From contig NZ_CP042910.1 in assembly GCF_008298035.1 (NCBI RefSeq), forward strand, positions 1,198,001 through 1,262,000: a DNA stretch of 64,000 nucleotides. Direction: 5' to 3'. The DNA is from Gimesia maris (GTDB taxonomy: Bacteria > Planctomycetota > Planctomycetia > Planctomycetales > Planctomycetaceae). The translations under genes were made by a program, and so were the position numbers. Under the pieces are notes generated by a model. It saw only the letters and a program-made list of their open reading frames with translations, had not been told where the DNA came from and did no database searches. Numbering within the stretch: position 1 is the first letter of the stretch; each line of letters starts with the position of its first letter. Below, in pieces: positions 25,697-33,944 of the stretch.

Positions 25697-26110
25697 CTCA
25701 TACCTCCTTGAATTTAGAGTTCGGTATTGCGTGGCATCATGATACTTCGGAGGTTCCGCCGCCTGCCAGGCAGACGTGTCACCCATGCCTCCGTGAATGT
25801 GGATGGATTTTTCTATATGGCCATCGTTCCGTTCTTTGTCTGTGTGGACTTCTAAAATAATCAGTTGTTTTTTCGTCTTACTTTTCTGGCCAGCGAGCCT
25901 GTTCTCAATGCTGGCCGTCCCCTGCTTATTGACCTGCTTCATTCGCTTGAAACAGGATGGTAAAAACGGTATCCGAACCTGCTCCATGAGCGGAATAGAC
26001 TTCTGTAATATCGTTGAATTTATTGACAATACAGGATGCGATCGCCAGACCTGGTACTAAGCATTGATGAAAGTGCACAATGTTTGGCCTTTCGTGATTG
26101 AGTGTATTGG
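25697..26110 (-). other. Degenerate region between two genes of the cluster
   Basis: About 400 bases that contain no intact gene. The part at 25926-26057 is a remnant of a histidine-kinase ATPase domain (separate entry). The remainder contains open but unconvincing frames, so it is likely decayed coding sequence. Confidence 0.5.
25926..26057 (-). pseudogene. Remnant of a histidine kinase HATPase domain C-terminus
   Basis: The minus-strand translation 'GLAIASCIVNKFND' ... 'ITEVYSAHGAGSDTVFTILF' closely follows the end of sensor kinases (G2 box GLGLAI, then IVxxHxGxIxVxSxxGxGTxFTIxLP). Key Gly residues are partly lost and there is no upstream kinase core in any frame. It ends at a stop (25926). 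It may be what is left of the cluster's two-component regulator. Confidence 0.5.
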
Positions 26111-26560
26111 TTATGGGGCGTGTTGATCTACATAATTCCTGACGAATTGCCGAAGCTCTTCCTGTTCGCATTCGAATCCCATCGCTTCAGCTTTCTGCAG
26201 AGTCTCTTCACCTCCCATGCCTTCCTCGACCGCCAGGTGCATCATGACCATTGCCCCGGCTCGCTTACCACTCTTGCAATGAGCGAACACTGGCTTGGGG
26301 AGCTGCGGGTATTTCTCTCGAAACTCATCCACCAGCTCCGGTCCCATCGCTTTCATCGATACCGGAATGTGGAGATATTCCATTTCCGCATCGTTCACCT
26401 TCTCTTTTTCGGCAGTGGGAGAGAGTGGTTGTTCATCTTCTCCCTCTGTGCGAAAGTTGACAACAGATTTGAATCCCTGCTGGCTGAGTTGATTGATTTC
26501 TTCCGCAGAAGGCTGCGGCCCGACTGTCACCTCGTCATTGATTTTCATATTGTCAGCCAT
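26111..26560 (-). CDS. DUF442/dual-specificity-phosphatase-like protein
   Basis: 149 aa, cytoplasmic. It starts 'INDEVTVGPQPSAEEINQLSQQGFKSVVNFR', the usual opening of the DUF442 (beta-lactamase-hydrolase-like) phosphatase fold, and holds the P-loop HCKSGKRAG (CX5R type, ~residues 94-102) with nucleophilic Cys. In many sulfide-detoxification proteins (Blh) this domain is fused to a persulfide dioxygenase; here it stands alone. A GGGAG ribosome site precedes the ATG. Genomic context with YeeE/YedE and DUF2892-like genes supports a persulfide-linked role (inference). Confidence 0.82.
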   Translation of the reverse strand: MADNMKINDEVTVGPQPSAEEINQLSQQGFKSVVNFRTEGEDEQPLSPTAEKEKVNDAEMEYLHIPVSMKAMGPELVDEFREKYPQLPKPVFAHCKSGKRAGAMVMMHLAVEEGMGGEETLQKAEAMGFECEQEELRQFVRNYVDQHAP

Positions 26561-26628
26561 GTGTTTCTCCCGGTGATATTTTGGTTAAGAATGTACCGAT
26601 CATTCATGAATCGAAATGAATTTTGAAA

Positions 26629-27084
26629 TTAACGTCGCATCGTCTGCAGGAGCTGTTCGGATGCAAGTTGTTCCGACCCGTTTTTCAGATGATCGAAATC
26701 TCCACGTAATGCTTTCAGCGCATAGCGTTCGTAATCGATTTCAGAAGCCGTTCGAATTCCCAAACGCCGAAAAACGGGTAACGGAGGACACCATCCCTGA
26801 ACGGCATGCTGCAAAAGAAATGCAGATATGATACCAGGGAAAAGGAACCACTTACGATTAATGGTTGCGCCAAGTGTTAGCCCTGCGAGTGAAAGTGTCG
26901 CGGCGTTCGCCTCCAGTGTTCGCTCAATGTCCCATTCACGATTAAGCTCGTTCAGCCGTTGATCAATGGCCTCCCGCCCCGCAGCGGCGAGAATAGCGAC
27001 TCGTTCTTCCGTTTCACGACGAATTTGTGCGTTTACAGCTTCAGAGGTATGCTGTGGAACACGCTCTACGGTTGAGGGAAGCAT
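26629..27084 (-). CDS. DUF2892-like membrane protein
   Basis: 151 aa from ATG 27084 (GGAG six bases upstream; the frame is open to 27129). The N-terminal ~60 residues are helical and charged ('RRETEERVAILAAAGREAIDQRL'). Then 'WDIERTLEANAATLSLAGLTLG' and 'RKWFLFPGIISAFLLQHAVQGWCPP' fit the YgaP-type DUF2892 helical hairpin, followed by 'LPVFRRLGIRTASEIDYERYALKALRGD'. The family often accompanies rhodaneses and sulfur genes. It is the first gene of the minus-strand cluster and probably carries the promoter upstream. Confidence 0.82.
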   Translation of the reverse strand: MLPSTVERVPQHTSEAVNAQIRRETEERVAILAAAGREAIDQRLNELNREWDIERTLEANAATLSLAGLTLGATINRKWFLFPGIISAFLLQHAVQGWCPPLPVFRRLGIRTASEIDYERYALKALRGDFDHLKNGSEQLASEQLLQTMRR

Positions 27085-27631
27085 GATAAACTCCATTTCT
27101 GTAAAATGAGTAAGAAACAGACAAGTCAATTAAAATATCAGGCACGCAATTTATGTGCCGATTTGATTTGGCTTAACTAAGGAGATTTAAGGTGATCAAT
27201 TTGGTCGATTGGCTGCCAATCTGCTTGCCAATCTGAGTTGAGAGAAACCAAAGGACACCGGCACCGGACTGTGTCCAGTTTTAATTTAGCGTCACCCAGA
27301 CTATTTAGACCGGGTATATTCGATTGAGAAATGCTATGGTTAAATGTGATGCGCTTTAGTGAGATGAAATGGAAACGAAAACATTGGTATGAAAGCTGGC
27401 GATGCAGCTGGGAAGACAAGATCAGCCGGCAGAGCTCAGACTGTGATTCGTCTCACCCAGTAGCGAATCTGATTCTACTTGTGTTTCGAACGAAACCATT
27501 ATTTTCGTTCAACAGTTCTGAGCCTTCGTTTCTGGAAGCTGGTCCATCATCTGCATCCGAGCTGATAATAAGTCTGGCATTCCAGAGGGATCGATAACTA
27601 AAGGGAAGGCTCACACGATGCCTGAAATTGA
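27085..27631. other. Intergenic region with one copy of the dispersed palindromic repeat
   Basis: Roughly 550 bases between the sulfur cluster and the 51-aa gene. It includes the most diverged copy of the ~90-base repeat (27267-27355). The rest shows no gene or RNA that I can support. Confidence 0.4.
27267..27355 (+). repeat. Dispersed palindromic repeat, copy A (diverged)
   Basis: GACTGTGTCCAGTTTTA... to ...TGGTTAAATGTGATGCGCT. It aligns with copies B (33567) and C (61264) across its length but its inner stem (GCGTC.CCC) is degraded. No target duplication is visible. Confidence 0.7.
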
Positions 27632-27787
27632 TTATTTTCCGAAACCAATTCTGGGGCCGCCTCCTTCAGATCCAGTCGTGCCATCTCCTTCTGTAGTTTC
27701 ATCCGGTTGAGGCGGATCAGGGATCTCTCCTGGTTTCTCCTCTGCTTCCATTTCGCGTCGATCATTTTTTTCATCTCGCGGTTTCAT
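27632..27787 (-). CDS. 51-aa acidic small protein downstream of alcohol dehydrogenase
   Basis: The ATG at 27787 is preceded by AAAGGA six bases upstream and the frame runs 51 codons to TAA. The product begins 'MKPRDEKNDRREMEAEEKPG', then a Pro/Glu/Gly-rich tail ends 'GPRIGFGK'; it looks disordered. It starts 30 bases after the dehydrogenase stop, so it is probably in the same transcript. No family is recognised. Support comes from the ribosome site, the operon position and codon use. Confidence 0.55.
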   Translation of the reverse strand: MKPRDEKNDRREMEAEEKPGEIPDPPQPDETTEGDGTTGSEGGGPRIGFGK

Positions 27788-27817
27788 GAGAAATCCTTTA
27801 TCGGTAAAAGAATAAAG

Positions 27818-29032
27818 TTATCCAGCAGGCAGCAACTCCACTTTCATCCAGCCTGCCTGTCTCTGATCGAAAGATTCATAGGCTTCTATCGCAGAAACAA
27901 TGGGCGTTTCCTGGGTTAAGACTGTCGAAGGTTCTACCGCGCCACTGTTAACCAGCCGGACTAATTGAGGCAGATAGCGACGATGATTGCAATTCCCCAT
28001 ATTAATGGTCAGGTTTTTATTCATTGCCTGACCGATGGGGAATGATTCTAATTGCGGAGGATACACGCCAATAATGGAAAGCGTTCCCGCTTTTGCTGCC
28101 GACTGAACGCTCCACCTTAATGCCTGAGAAGGCGCATCTCCCGGAACCCAGAGATCTCCTTGAGGGTTCTGCTCCTGAATAATCTTACTCTGTTCCTGCT
28201 GATATTTTTGCTGTTGTTGTTTTTCATTTTCATCCGCAGTCTCCCGGTGAGGATGCAGCGCATCAACTCCGACCGCATCGATCACACGATCTACGCCGAT
28301 GCCTCCCGTTAAGTCTTTGATTGTCTCAACAGGATCTTCTTTTTCGAAGTTAATTACTTCAGCACCATGACTACGGGCAATCTCCAGACGAGATTCGACA
28401 CAATCGACAGCAATGACTCGACCAGCCTGGAATAAGTGCGCACTGATTATGGCAAAGACGCCTACCGGTCCGCATCCAAACACTGCGACAGTATCACCGG
28501 GCTTGATTTCAGCCAGATGTGCACCGAAATAACCTGTGGGAAAAATATCGGAAAGCAGAATGGCCTGTTCATCAATGATATTATCTGGCAGGCGGACCAG
28601 GCCGACATTTGCAAATGGAATTCGCGCATATTCCGCTTGCAGGCCCTGAATGGGCCCTGTGCCTTGCGGTCCTCCAAAAAATGCAGTTCCGGCATCTTTC
28701 CCGTTTGGGTTGGCATTATCGCATTGCGCATAATAACCATCCCGACAATACGCGCACGATCCACATCCAATTGTGGAAGGGATGACAACGCGGTCTCCCG
28801 GACTGAAGTTGCGGACGTCGCTCCCCACTTCTTCAATGATGCCCACCCCCTCATGCCCCAGAATGGTTCCTTCCTGCATCCCGGGAAAAGTGCCTCGAAT
28901 GAAATGCAGATCTGTACCGCAAATCGCGCTCGATGTTAAGCGGACAATGGCATCGGTCGATTCCCTGATTTTTGGCTCTGGTACATTATCAAGTCGAATA
29001 TCGCCGACTCCGTGAAATACGACTGCCTTCAT
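27818..29032 (-). CDS. Zinc-dependent alcohol/formaldehyde dehydrogenase-like protein
   Basis: 404 aa, MDR superfamily. Catalytic zinc ligands are in 'ICGTDLHFIRG' and 'LGHEGVGIIEEVG'; the structural-zinc Cys cluster is 'GCGSCAYCRDGYYAQC'; NAD-binding is shown by 'VAVFGCGPVGVFAI' with acidic 'VDCVESRLEIA'. A ~60-residue insertion with 'HPHRETADENEKQQQQK' resembles glutathione-independent formaldehyde dehydrogenases, where it may shield bound NAD. The likely reaction is aldehyde/alcohol oxidation; substrate unknown. AGAGGT lies five bases before the ATG. Confidence 0.88.
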   Translation of the reverse strand: MKAVVFHGVGDIRLDNVPEPKIRESTDAIVRLTSSAICGTDLHFIRGTFPGMQEGTILGHEGVGIIEEVGSDVRNFSPGDRVVIPSTIGCGSCAYCRDGYYAQCDNANPNGKDAGTAFFGGPQGTGPIQGLQAEYARIPFANVGLVRLPDNIIDEQAILLSDIFPTGYFGAHLAEIKPGDTVAVFGCGPVGVFAIISAHLFQAGRVIAVDCVESRLEIARSHGAEVINFEKEDPVETIKDLTGGIGVDRVIDAVGVDALHPHRETADENEKQQQQKYQQEQSKIIQEQNPQGDLWVPGDAPSQALRWSVQSAAKAGTLSIIGVYPPQLESFPIGQAMNKNLTINMGNCNHRRYLPQLVRLVNSGAVEPSTVLTQETPIVSAIEAYESFDQRQAGWMKVELLPAG

Positions 29033-30074
29033 GGGGATACCTCTTCCTGTGAATGATGAATAGACGCTTTCTGAATTATGATTTTATCTCTGCGATCAAA
29101 TTTATTTCTTAGAAGATTCTTCACATATGAATCATCTTCATACCGAATCTTGTCTGAAAATGAATGGCTCAAGATACCAATAATTCGCCATGGAAACGTT
29201 CAGCAAATCATGTTCCCGGCACGCTTCAAAAGTATGCAGTTCTCCTCCGCAAGGTTGAGGCAATGCGAGCGCGACATTGTGTCATCTGCTTGAAGTGAGG
29301 CCAGGCACTAGCCTGTCAATCAGCAATTGGAAAACGTTTTCAGACTGTGAATCGACTGAAATTCATCATTTGTTTCAGAGCGTTAACCCATTCCGATCCT
29401 GATCGATTGAAGCATGACATTCTGTCTTAGATCATTATTTATTCAATCTTATTTACGCTCGACCTGCCTGATATCGCATCACTGAAGCCAGGCGGGAAAT
29501 TTAAATTTAACACGCCAGACAACAGTTTACGAATCGATTTTTATTGCACATCAAATGGAGAAATGCGAATTACAAACAGACTTCCCATTCCATTACATCA
29601 TTCGACAAGGTCTCCTGCTGACATGTCAGCTCAACTGATCGCAAATGACGCATAATGCGCTCTGATAAACCAGGGAACCAGCTAATCAGTCAAATTCGAT
29701 GATCCATTGCAAAAGCCACACGTAATCAGCTTTTGCAGTCAGATCACATTCACCTTGTAAAACGCTTTCTCTGCAAGGTTTCCGGCATCTCATTCTGACA
29801 GTGAAGAACCTGTCAGAAGAAACATCACAGGGAAACACCTGACAACAATCGGTTGCACCGGAGTCTCGTTGAACAACATAGAAAGCACCCTCCCATGCGA
29901 TTTCAGGGGAGGATGAATAGAAATCTGCCCACACCTGCGGTTCAGGCAGGAGGCTTGTCACGGCGGTCATAGTATCACGTCAATTCGTGGATTAAAGCAC
30001 CCTTTTCCATGCCAGATGCTATATTTTCTGACCTCATATTTACATACGTATTTGCAGGCGGTATTTTATGTTGC
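29033..30074. other. Long, mostly empty intergenic region
   Basis: About 1 kb between divergent genes. It is AT-rich at 29.3-29.6 kb and holds only one doubtful minus-strand frame (separate entry). I see no tRNA, repeat or terminator. Confidence 0.4.
29686..29970 (-). CDS. Doubtful 94-aa Cys-containing protein
   Basis: An open frame with eight Cys residues ('DCCQVFPC', 'MRCRKPC') and no ribosome site. It has no recognised domain. It is listed because it is the only frame in a 1-kb gap, but it may well be non-coding. Confidence 0.2.
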   Translation of the reverse strand: MTAVTSLLPEPQVWADFYSSSPEIAWEGAFYVVQRDSGATDCCQVFPCDVSSDRFFTVRMRCRKPCRESVLQGECDLTAKADYVWLLQWIIEFD

Positions 30075-30641
30075 ATGTCTGACGTGACTATGATTTTGTC
30101 TCGCATTGAACACGGGAACCCCGAAGCGGCCGAGCAGTTGCTGCCGATCGTCTACGACGAACTGCGCAAATTGGCAGCGGCTAGACTGGCCAATGAGAGG
30201 CCGGACCAAACACTACAGGCCACTGGTTTGGTGCATGAAGCTTACATTCGCCTGGTCGATGTAGAGCAAGCTCAACAGTGGGACTCACGCGGCCATTTTT
30301 TTGCGGCTGCTGCCGAGGCGATGAGGCGGATTCTGGTCGAATCGGCGCGACGGAAATCACGGGCTCGGCACGGCGGAAAGATTCATCGGGTCGAACTGAA
30401 TCCAGATCTCATCTCACCCCCCGATCGCTGCGGAGATCTCCTTGCCCTCGATGAGGCACTGCATCGGCTCGAGCTGTTGGATGAACGAAAATCCACGCTG
30501 GTCAAGCTGCGCTATTTCGCCGGGCTGTCCATGTCGGAAGCCGCCCAGGCATTGGGGGTATCGCTCGCAACTACTGAGCGCGACTGGCGATATGCGCGAG
30601 TCTGGTTGCTGCGTGAACTTAGAGAGGAGCAAGAAAGTTGA
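30075..30641 (+). CDS. ECF-family RNA polymerase sigma factor
   Basis: 188 aa from ATG 30075 (an upstream ATG at 30009 would add a hydrophobic stretch unlike the family). Region 2: 'YDELRKLAAARLANERPDQTLQATGLVHEAYIRLVD' and 'HFFAAAAEAMRRILVESARRK'; region 4 helix-turn-helix: 'LRYFAGLSMSEAAQALGVSLATTERDWRYARVWL'. This is the planctomycete-type ECF sigma that is regularly paired with a Ser/Thr kinase, which follows 107 bases downstream. No anti-sigma gene is adjacent, so control may go through the kinase (family knowledge plus inference). Confidence 0.93.
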   Translation: MSDVTMILSRIEHGNPEAAEQLLPIVYDELRKLAAARLANERPDQTLQATGLVHEAYIRLVDVEQAQQWDSRGHFFAAAAEAMRRILVESARRKSRARHGGKIHRVELNPDLISPPDRCGDLLALDEALHRLELLDERKSTLVKLRYFAGLSMSEAAQALGVSLATTERDWRYARVWLLRELREEQES

Positions 30642-30748
30642 GCGGAGAATAGAGGGATTAAAAAAAATGCGAAATCCGTGAGGGGGTTGATCGAAAAATA
30701 TCGCATTGTAGGTTGAACCCTTTTTCACTCTCTATTGAGGTGCTGACC

Positions 30749-33355
30749 ATGAACGAAGAATCCATCTTTGCAGAAGCGATCGCCATCGATTCAACGGAAG
30801 AACGCGACCAGTTTCTTGACTCGGCTTGTGGAGACAATCTCGAATTGCGGCAAGCGGTCCAGAAACTGCTAACGCTGTCAGACAGCGCCGGCAGCTTTCT
30901 TGAGCATCCTGTTTTGGAAGGCCCTCCTGATTTCGATGGAGTCAAGCCGATAACCGTTTGCGGAAACAGATTCACGCCCGATGCCGGAAGCGAAGGGGCT
31001 CTCGCGGGTATAACCATGAATCAGAACCCACAACACATGAGTAGCGAAGCTCCCCTCAGCTACCTCGAACCGGCGACTCGTGAGGACTCACTTGGCCTGC
31101 TGGGCCATTACGAAGTCCTGAATGTCGTTGGTCAGGGAGCCTTCGGCATGGTATTGCGGGCTTTTGACACCAAGCTCGAACGGATCGTTGCGATCAAAGT
31201 CCTCGCCCCGGAAATGGCCTCGATGTCGCCAGCTCGTAAGCGGTTCCTGCGCGAGGCCCGCACGTCAGCCCGGATTCGACACGAAAACGTCGTTCGGATT
31301 CACTCGGTCGAAGAAGAGCCGATTCCGTACCTCGTCATGGAATTCATTCCTGGCCGGACTCTGCAACAGCAAATTGAAGAACACGGGCCGCTGGATTTGC
31401 GCAGCGTGCTGCGGCTGGGCAAACAGATCGCAGAGGGGCTGGCGGCTGCGCATGCTCAGGATTTGATCCATCGCGATATCAAGCCCGGAAACATCCTCCT
31501 GGAAGGAGACATGGAGGAACGGGTTAAGATTACCGACTTTGGTCTTGCTAGAACGGTCGACGACGCCAGCATGACTCAGTCGGGGATGATCGCCGGGACG
31601 CCAATGTATATGGCTCCCGAGCAGGCCAATGGTCAGAATCTTGACCAGCGAGCTGACCTGTTTAGCCTCGGCAGCGTGCTGTACCAGATGGTCAGCGGTC
31701 GTCCACCATTCCGCGCGCCGACGACGATTGCGGTGCTCAAACGCGTGACTGAGGAGACGCCGCGTTCGATTCTGGAGATCATTCCCGAAACGCCATCCTG
31801 GATGTGTGAGTTGATTGGTCATCTGCATGCTAAAAATCCTGCTGAACGCTTCAGCTCGGCTCGAGAAGTGAGCGAATTACTCGAGCGGTGTGCCGACGAT
31901 CTGCAGGCTGGCCGCATTCCAGAGATTCCTGATCCGTCAAAAACTGCCACAGAGACTCCCGTTGACGTCTCAGCAACCCGGCCGGGCCGCAGAAAAGTAA
32001 TAGGGCAAAGTCCGCTGGTGAAAATCGCCGCAGCCGTGGTAATCATCCTCGGCCTGGCGGGCTTCACCGAAGCAACAGGCGTGACAAAGCTCGCCTCGAC
32101 CGTGATCCGACTGACGACAGGTTCCGGTACACTGGTGATCGAAACTGACGATTCCGACGTGAAGGTTGCAATCAATGGCGAGGAGGTCACCATTACCGGA
32201 GGTGGTGTTGAGGAATTGACCCTTCGTCCCGGAGAGTACGAAGTCTCTGCTCTTAAAGACGGCAAGCCGGTCAACCAGGAACTGGTGTCGATCACCCGCA
32301 ATGGTCGAACGGTGGTGCGGATGAGTCTGGAACCAAACGTAATAATCGGCAATTCGTCAGGGACCCGATCAGCTACTGACTGGCACGGTTGGCCCGCCGA
32401 CGCTCCGAAGCCCGCACGTATACCGTTCGATGACAAGCAGGCGAAGTCTCATCAGAAAGCGTGGGCAAAATATTTCAGCGTGCCGGTGGAGTACGAGAAC
32501 AAAATCGGCATGAAGTTCTGCCTCATCCCCGCTGGCGAGTTTGTGATGGGGAGCAGCGAGGAGGAGATTCAAAAGTTCTTGACGGAGGCCAGGGCGAAGA
32601 AAATGCCTGATTGGTTCATGGAGAAGATTCCCACCGAGGGACCGCAACACAAAGTTACGCTGACGACTCCTTTCAGTATGGGCATTCACCCTGTCACCCG
32701 AGGACAGTTTCGTCAATTCGTCGAAGCCACAGGCTACAAGACGGATGCGGAAGAGGACGGCAAGGGGGGCTACGGCAGAAGAGATGGGAAATGGATTCAA
32801 TCTCCCGAATTCCTGTGGAACACGAACCTTGGATTTGACACCGGGCAGAGCGACTCTCATCCGGTTGTCAACGTTTCATGGAATGATGCGATGGCTTTCT
32901 GCAAATGGTTAAGCAGTGAAGCCAAAGGGACCTACCGACTGCCTACGGAAGCCGAGTGGGAGTTTGCGTGTCGTGCCGGGAATCCAGGTTGGTTCTGTTT
33001 TGGAGATGATCAGTCCAGGCTGGCTGACTATGCGTGGTATGGAGGCATGGGTGGTATCGGCACGAAGCCGGTCGGACAGAAGGCGAAGAATGCCTTTGGA
33101 ATGTTCGATATCCACGGAAATGTTTGGGAATGGTGCGATGATGGATTTGCCCTCTACGATGCTGCAAATGTGATTGATCCAGTTGGAATGAACAGATTTC
33201 AACTCCGTGTGGCGCGTGGCGGGGCATTCAGTACTCAGCCATCAGCCGTTCGCTCCGCCCGGCGTTCCGATGGCACTCCCACGACTCGCTACTACGCTAA
33301 CGGGTTTCGCGTACTGTTGGTTCCTGAGTCCTCCAGTCAACCCCGCGATGAATAA
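30749..33355 (+). CDS. Membrane Ser/Thr kinase fused to an FGE-sulfatase domain
   Basis: 868 aa; ATG 30749 follows GAGGTG with good spacing. Order: N-terminal helical region (~1-115); Hanks-type kinase (~118-385) with 'GQGAFGMVLRAFD', Lys in 'AIKVL', 'LIHRDIKPGNILL', 'DFGLARTVDD', 'GTPMYMAPEQ'; one membrane helix (~430-450, 'IAAAVVIILGLAGFTEA'); a small PEGA-like beta domain (~455-535, 'GSGTLVIETDDSDVKVAING'); then an FGE-sulfatase/SUMF1 domain (~590-860) with 'MKFCLIPAGEFVMGS', 'RLPTEAEWEFACRAG', 'DIHGNVWEWCDDG', 'VARGGAFSTQPSAVRSARR'. All kinase catalytic motifs are present. The outer domain probably senses or modifies periplasmic ligand. It is encoded with the ECF sigma factor. Confidence 0.92.
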   Translation: MNEESIFAEAIAIDSTEERDQFLDSACGDNLELRQAVQKLLTLSDSAGSFLEHPVLEGPPDFDGVKPITVCGNRFTPDAGSEGALAGITMNQNPQHMSSEAPLSYLEPATREDSLGLLGHYEVLNVVGQGAFGMVLRAFDTKLERIVAIKVLAPEMASMSPARKRFLREARTSARIRHENVVRIHSVEEEPIPYLVMEFIPGRTLQQQIEEHGPLDLRSVLRLGKQIAEGLAAAHAQDLIHRDIKPGNILLEGDMEERVKITDFGLARTVDDASMTQSGMIAGTPMYMAPEQANGQNLDQRADLFSLGSVLYQMVSGRPPFRAPTTIAVLKRVTEETPRSILEIIPETPSWMCELIGHLHAKNPAERFSSAREVSELLERCADDLQAGRIPEIPDPSKTATETPVDVSATRPGRRKVIGQSPLVKIAAAVVIILGLAGFTEATGVTKLASTVIRLTTGSGTLVIETDDSDVKVAINGEEVTITGGGVEELTLRPGEYEVSALKDGKPVNQELVSITRNGRTVVRMSLEPNVIIGNSSGTRSATDWHGWPADAPKPARIPFDDKQAKSHQKAWAKYFSVPVEYENKIGMKFCLIPAGEFVMGSSEEEIQKFLTEARAKKMPDWFMEKIPTEGPQHKVTLTTPFSMGIHPVTRGQFRQFVEATGYKTDAEEDGKGGYGRRDGKWIQSPEFLWNTNLGFDTGQSDSHPVVNVSWNDAMAFCKWLSSEAKGTYRLPTEAEWEFACRAGNPGWFCFGDDQSRLADYAWYGGMGGIGTKPVGQKAKNAFGMFDIHGNVWEWCDDGFALYDAANVIDPVGMNRFQLRVARGGAFSTQPSAVRSARRSDGTPTTRYYANGFRVLLVPESSSQPRDE

Positions 33356-33422
33356 CTGGAGCGCGTCACATCTGCCGTTAAGGACTGGGTCAACCTGCAA
33401 CGAACAATATAAGGAAATACAA

Positions 33423-33814
33423 ATGAAACGGTTATTTGCCTGCTTCGCAGTTCTCACAATCGCGACTGCTTCGATCGCCTGTTCACTGGCAGCCGAACCG
33501 AAGGCCAAACCAGAGTCGCCGCCTCAGGTTTATAAAGTTTTTCCTCGATTGGAAATCGATAAACTTGACTGTGTCCAGTTTTACTGTAGCGTCTCCAAGG
33601 CCATTTGGATCGAGTATAATAGATCGGGAGACGCGATGGTTAAATGTGATGCGCTCCAGGTCTTGACGGTAAATTATCTCCGAACCAGTCCTACGAGCCA
33701 TCACTTCAGCGTGGTTTGAATATTCTCGCTACCCAGGGATGGGAGTTGATTGCCGGGGACGGATGCGGACGTTCAACGGAGACGGCGATGCCTCAAACAA
33801 CATTTATCCAATAA
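33423..33814 (+). pseudogene. Small secreted DUF4177-like protein gene broken by a palindromic repeat
   Basis: AAGGA precedes the ATG at 33423. The first 49 codons give a signal peptide and 'PQVYKVFPRLEIDKLD'; then the repeat interrupts. Beyond 33668 another frame continues 'GKLSPNQSYEPSLQRG' and 'LNILATQGWELIAGDG', the signature of DUF4177-type small proteins, to TAA at 33814. Removing 33570-33667 (98 bases, flanked by CTTGAC at 33564-33569 and 33662-33667) joins both parts in frame to a 97-aa protein. The current product, if made, reads through into repeat sequence and stops at 33719. Confidence 0.75.
33567..33655 (+). repeat. Dispersed palindromic repeat, copy B (inserted in a gene)
   Basis: GACTGTGTCCAGTTTTAC... 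with the inner stem GCGTCTCC (33589-33596) / GGGAGACGC (33626-33634) and imperfect outer arms. It is flanked by CTTGAC direct repeats; the exact ends are uncertain by about ten bases on the right. Confidence 0.8.
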
Positions 33815-33944
33815 ATACCTTCCGCAAAATTGCCAATGAATGACAGATAACCATGTCGTGAATGCGAAACCAAGCTCTACACTTCAACCCCGAATAGAAA
33901 AATTTGTGCAGAATCCGAAAAACATCCGGCAGTTGATACTCGTT

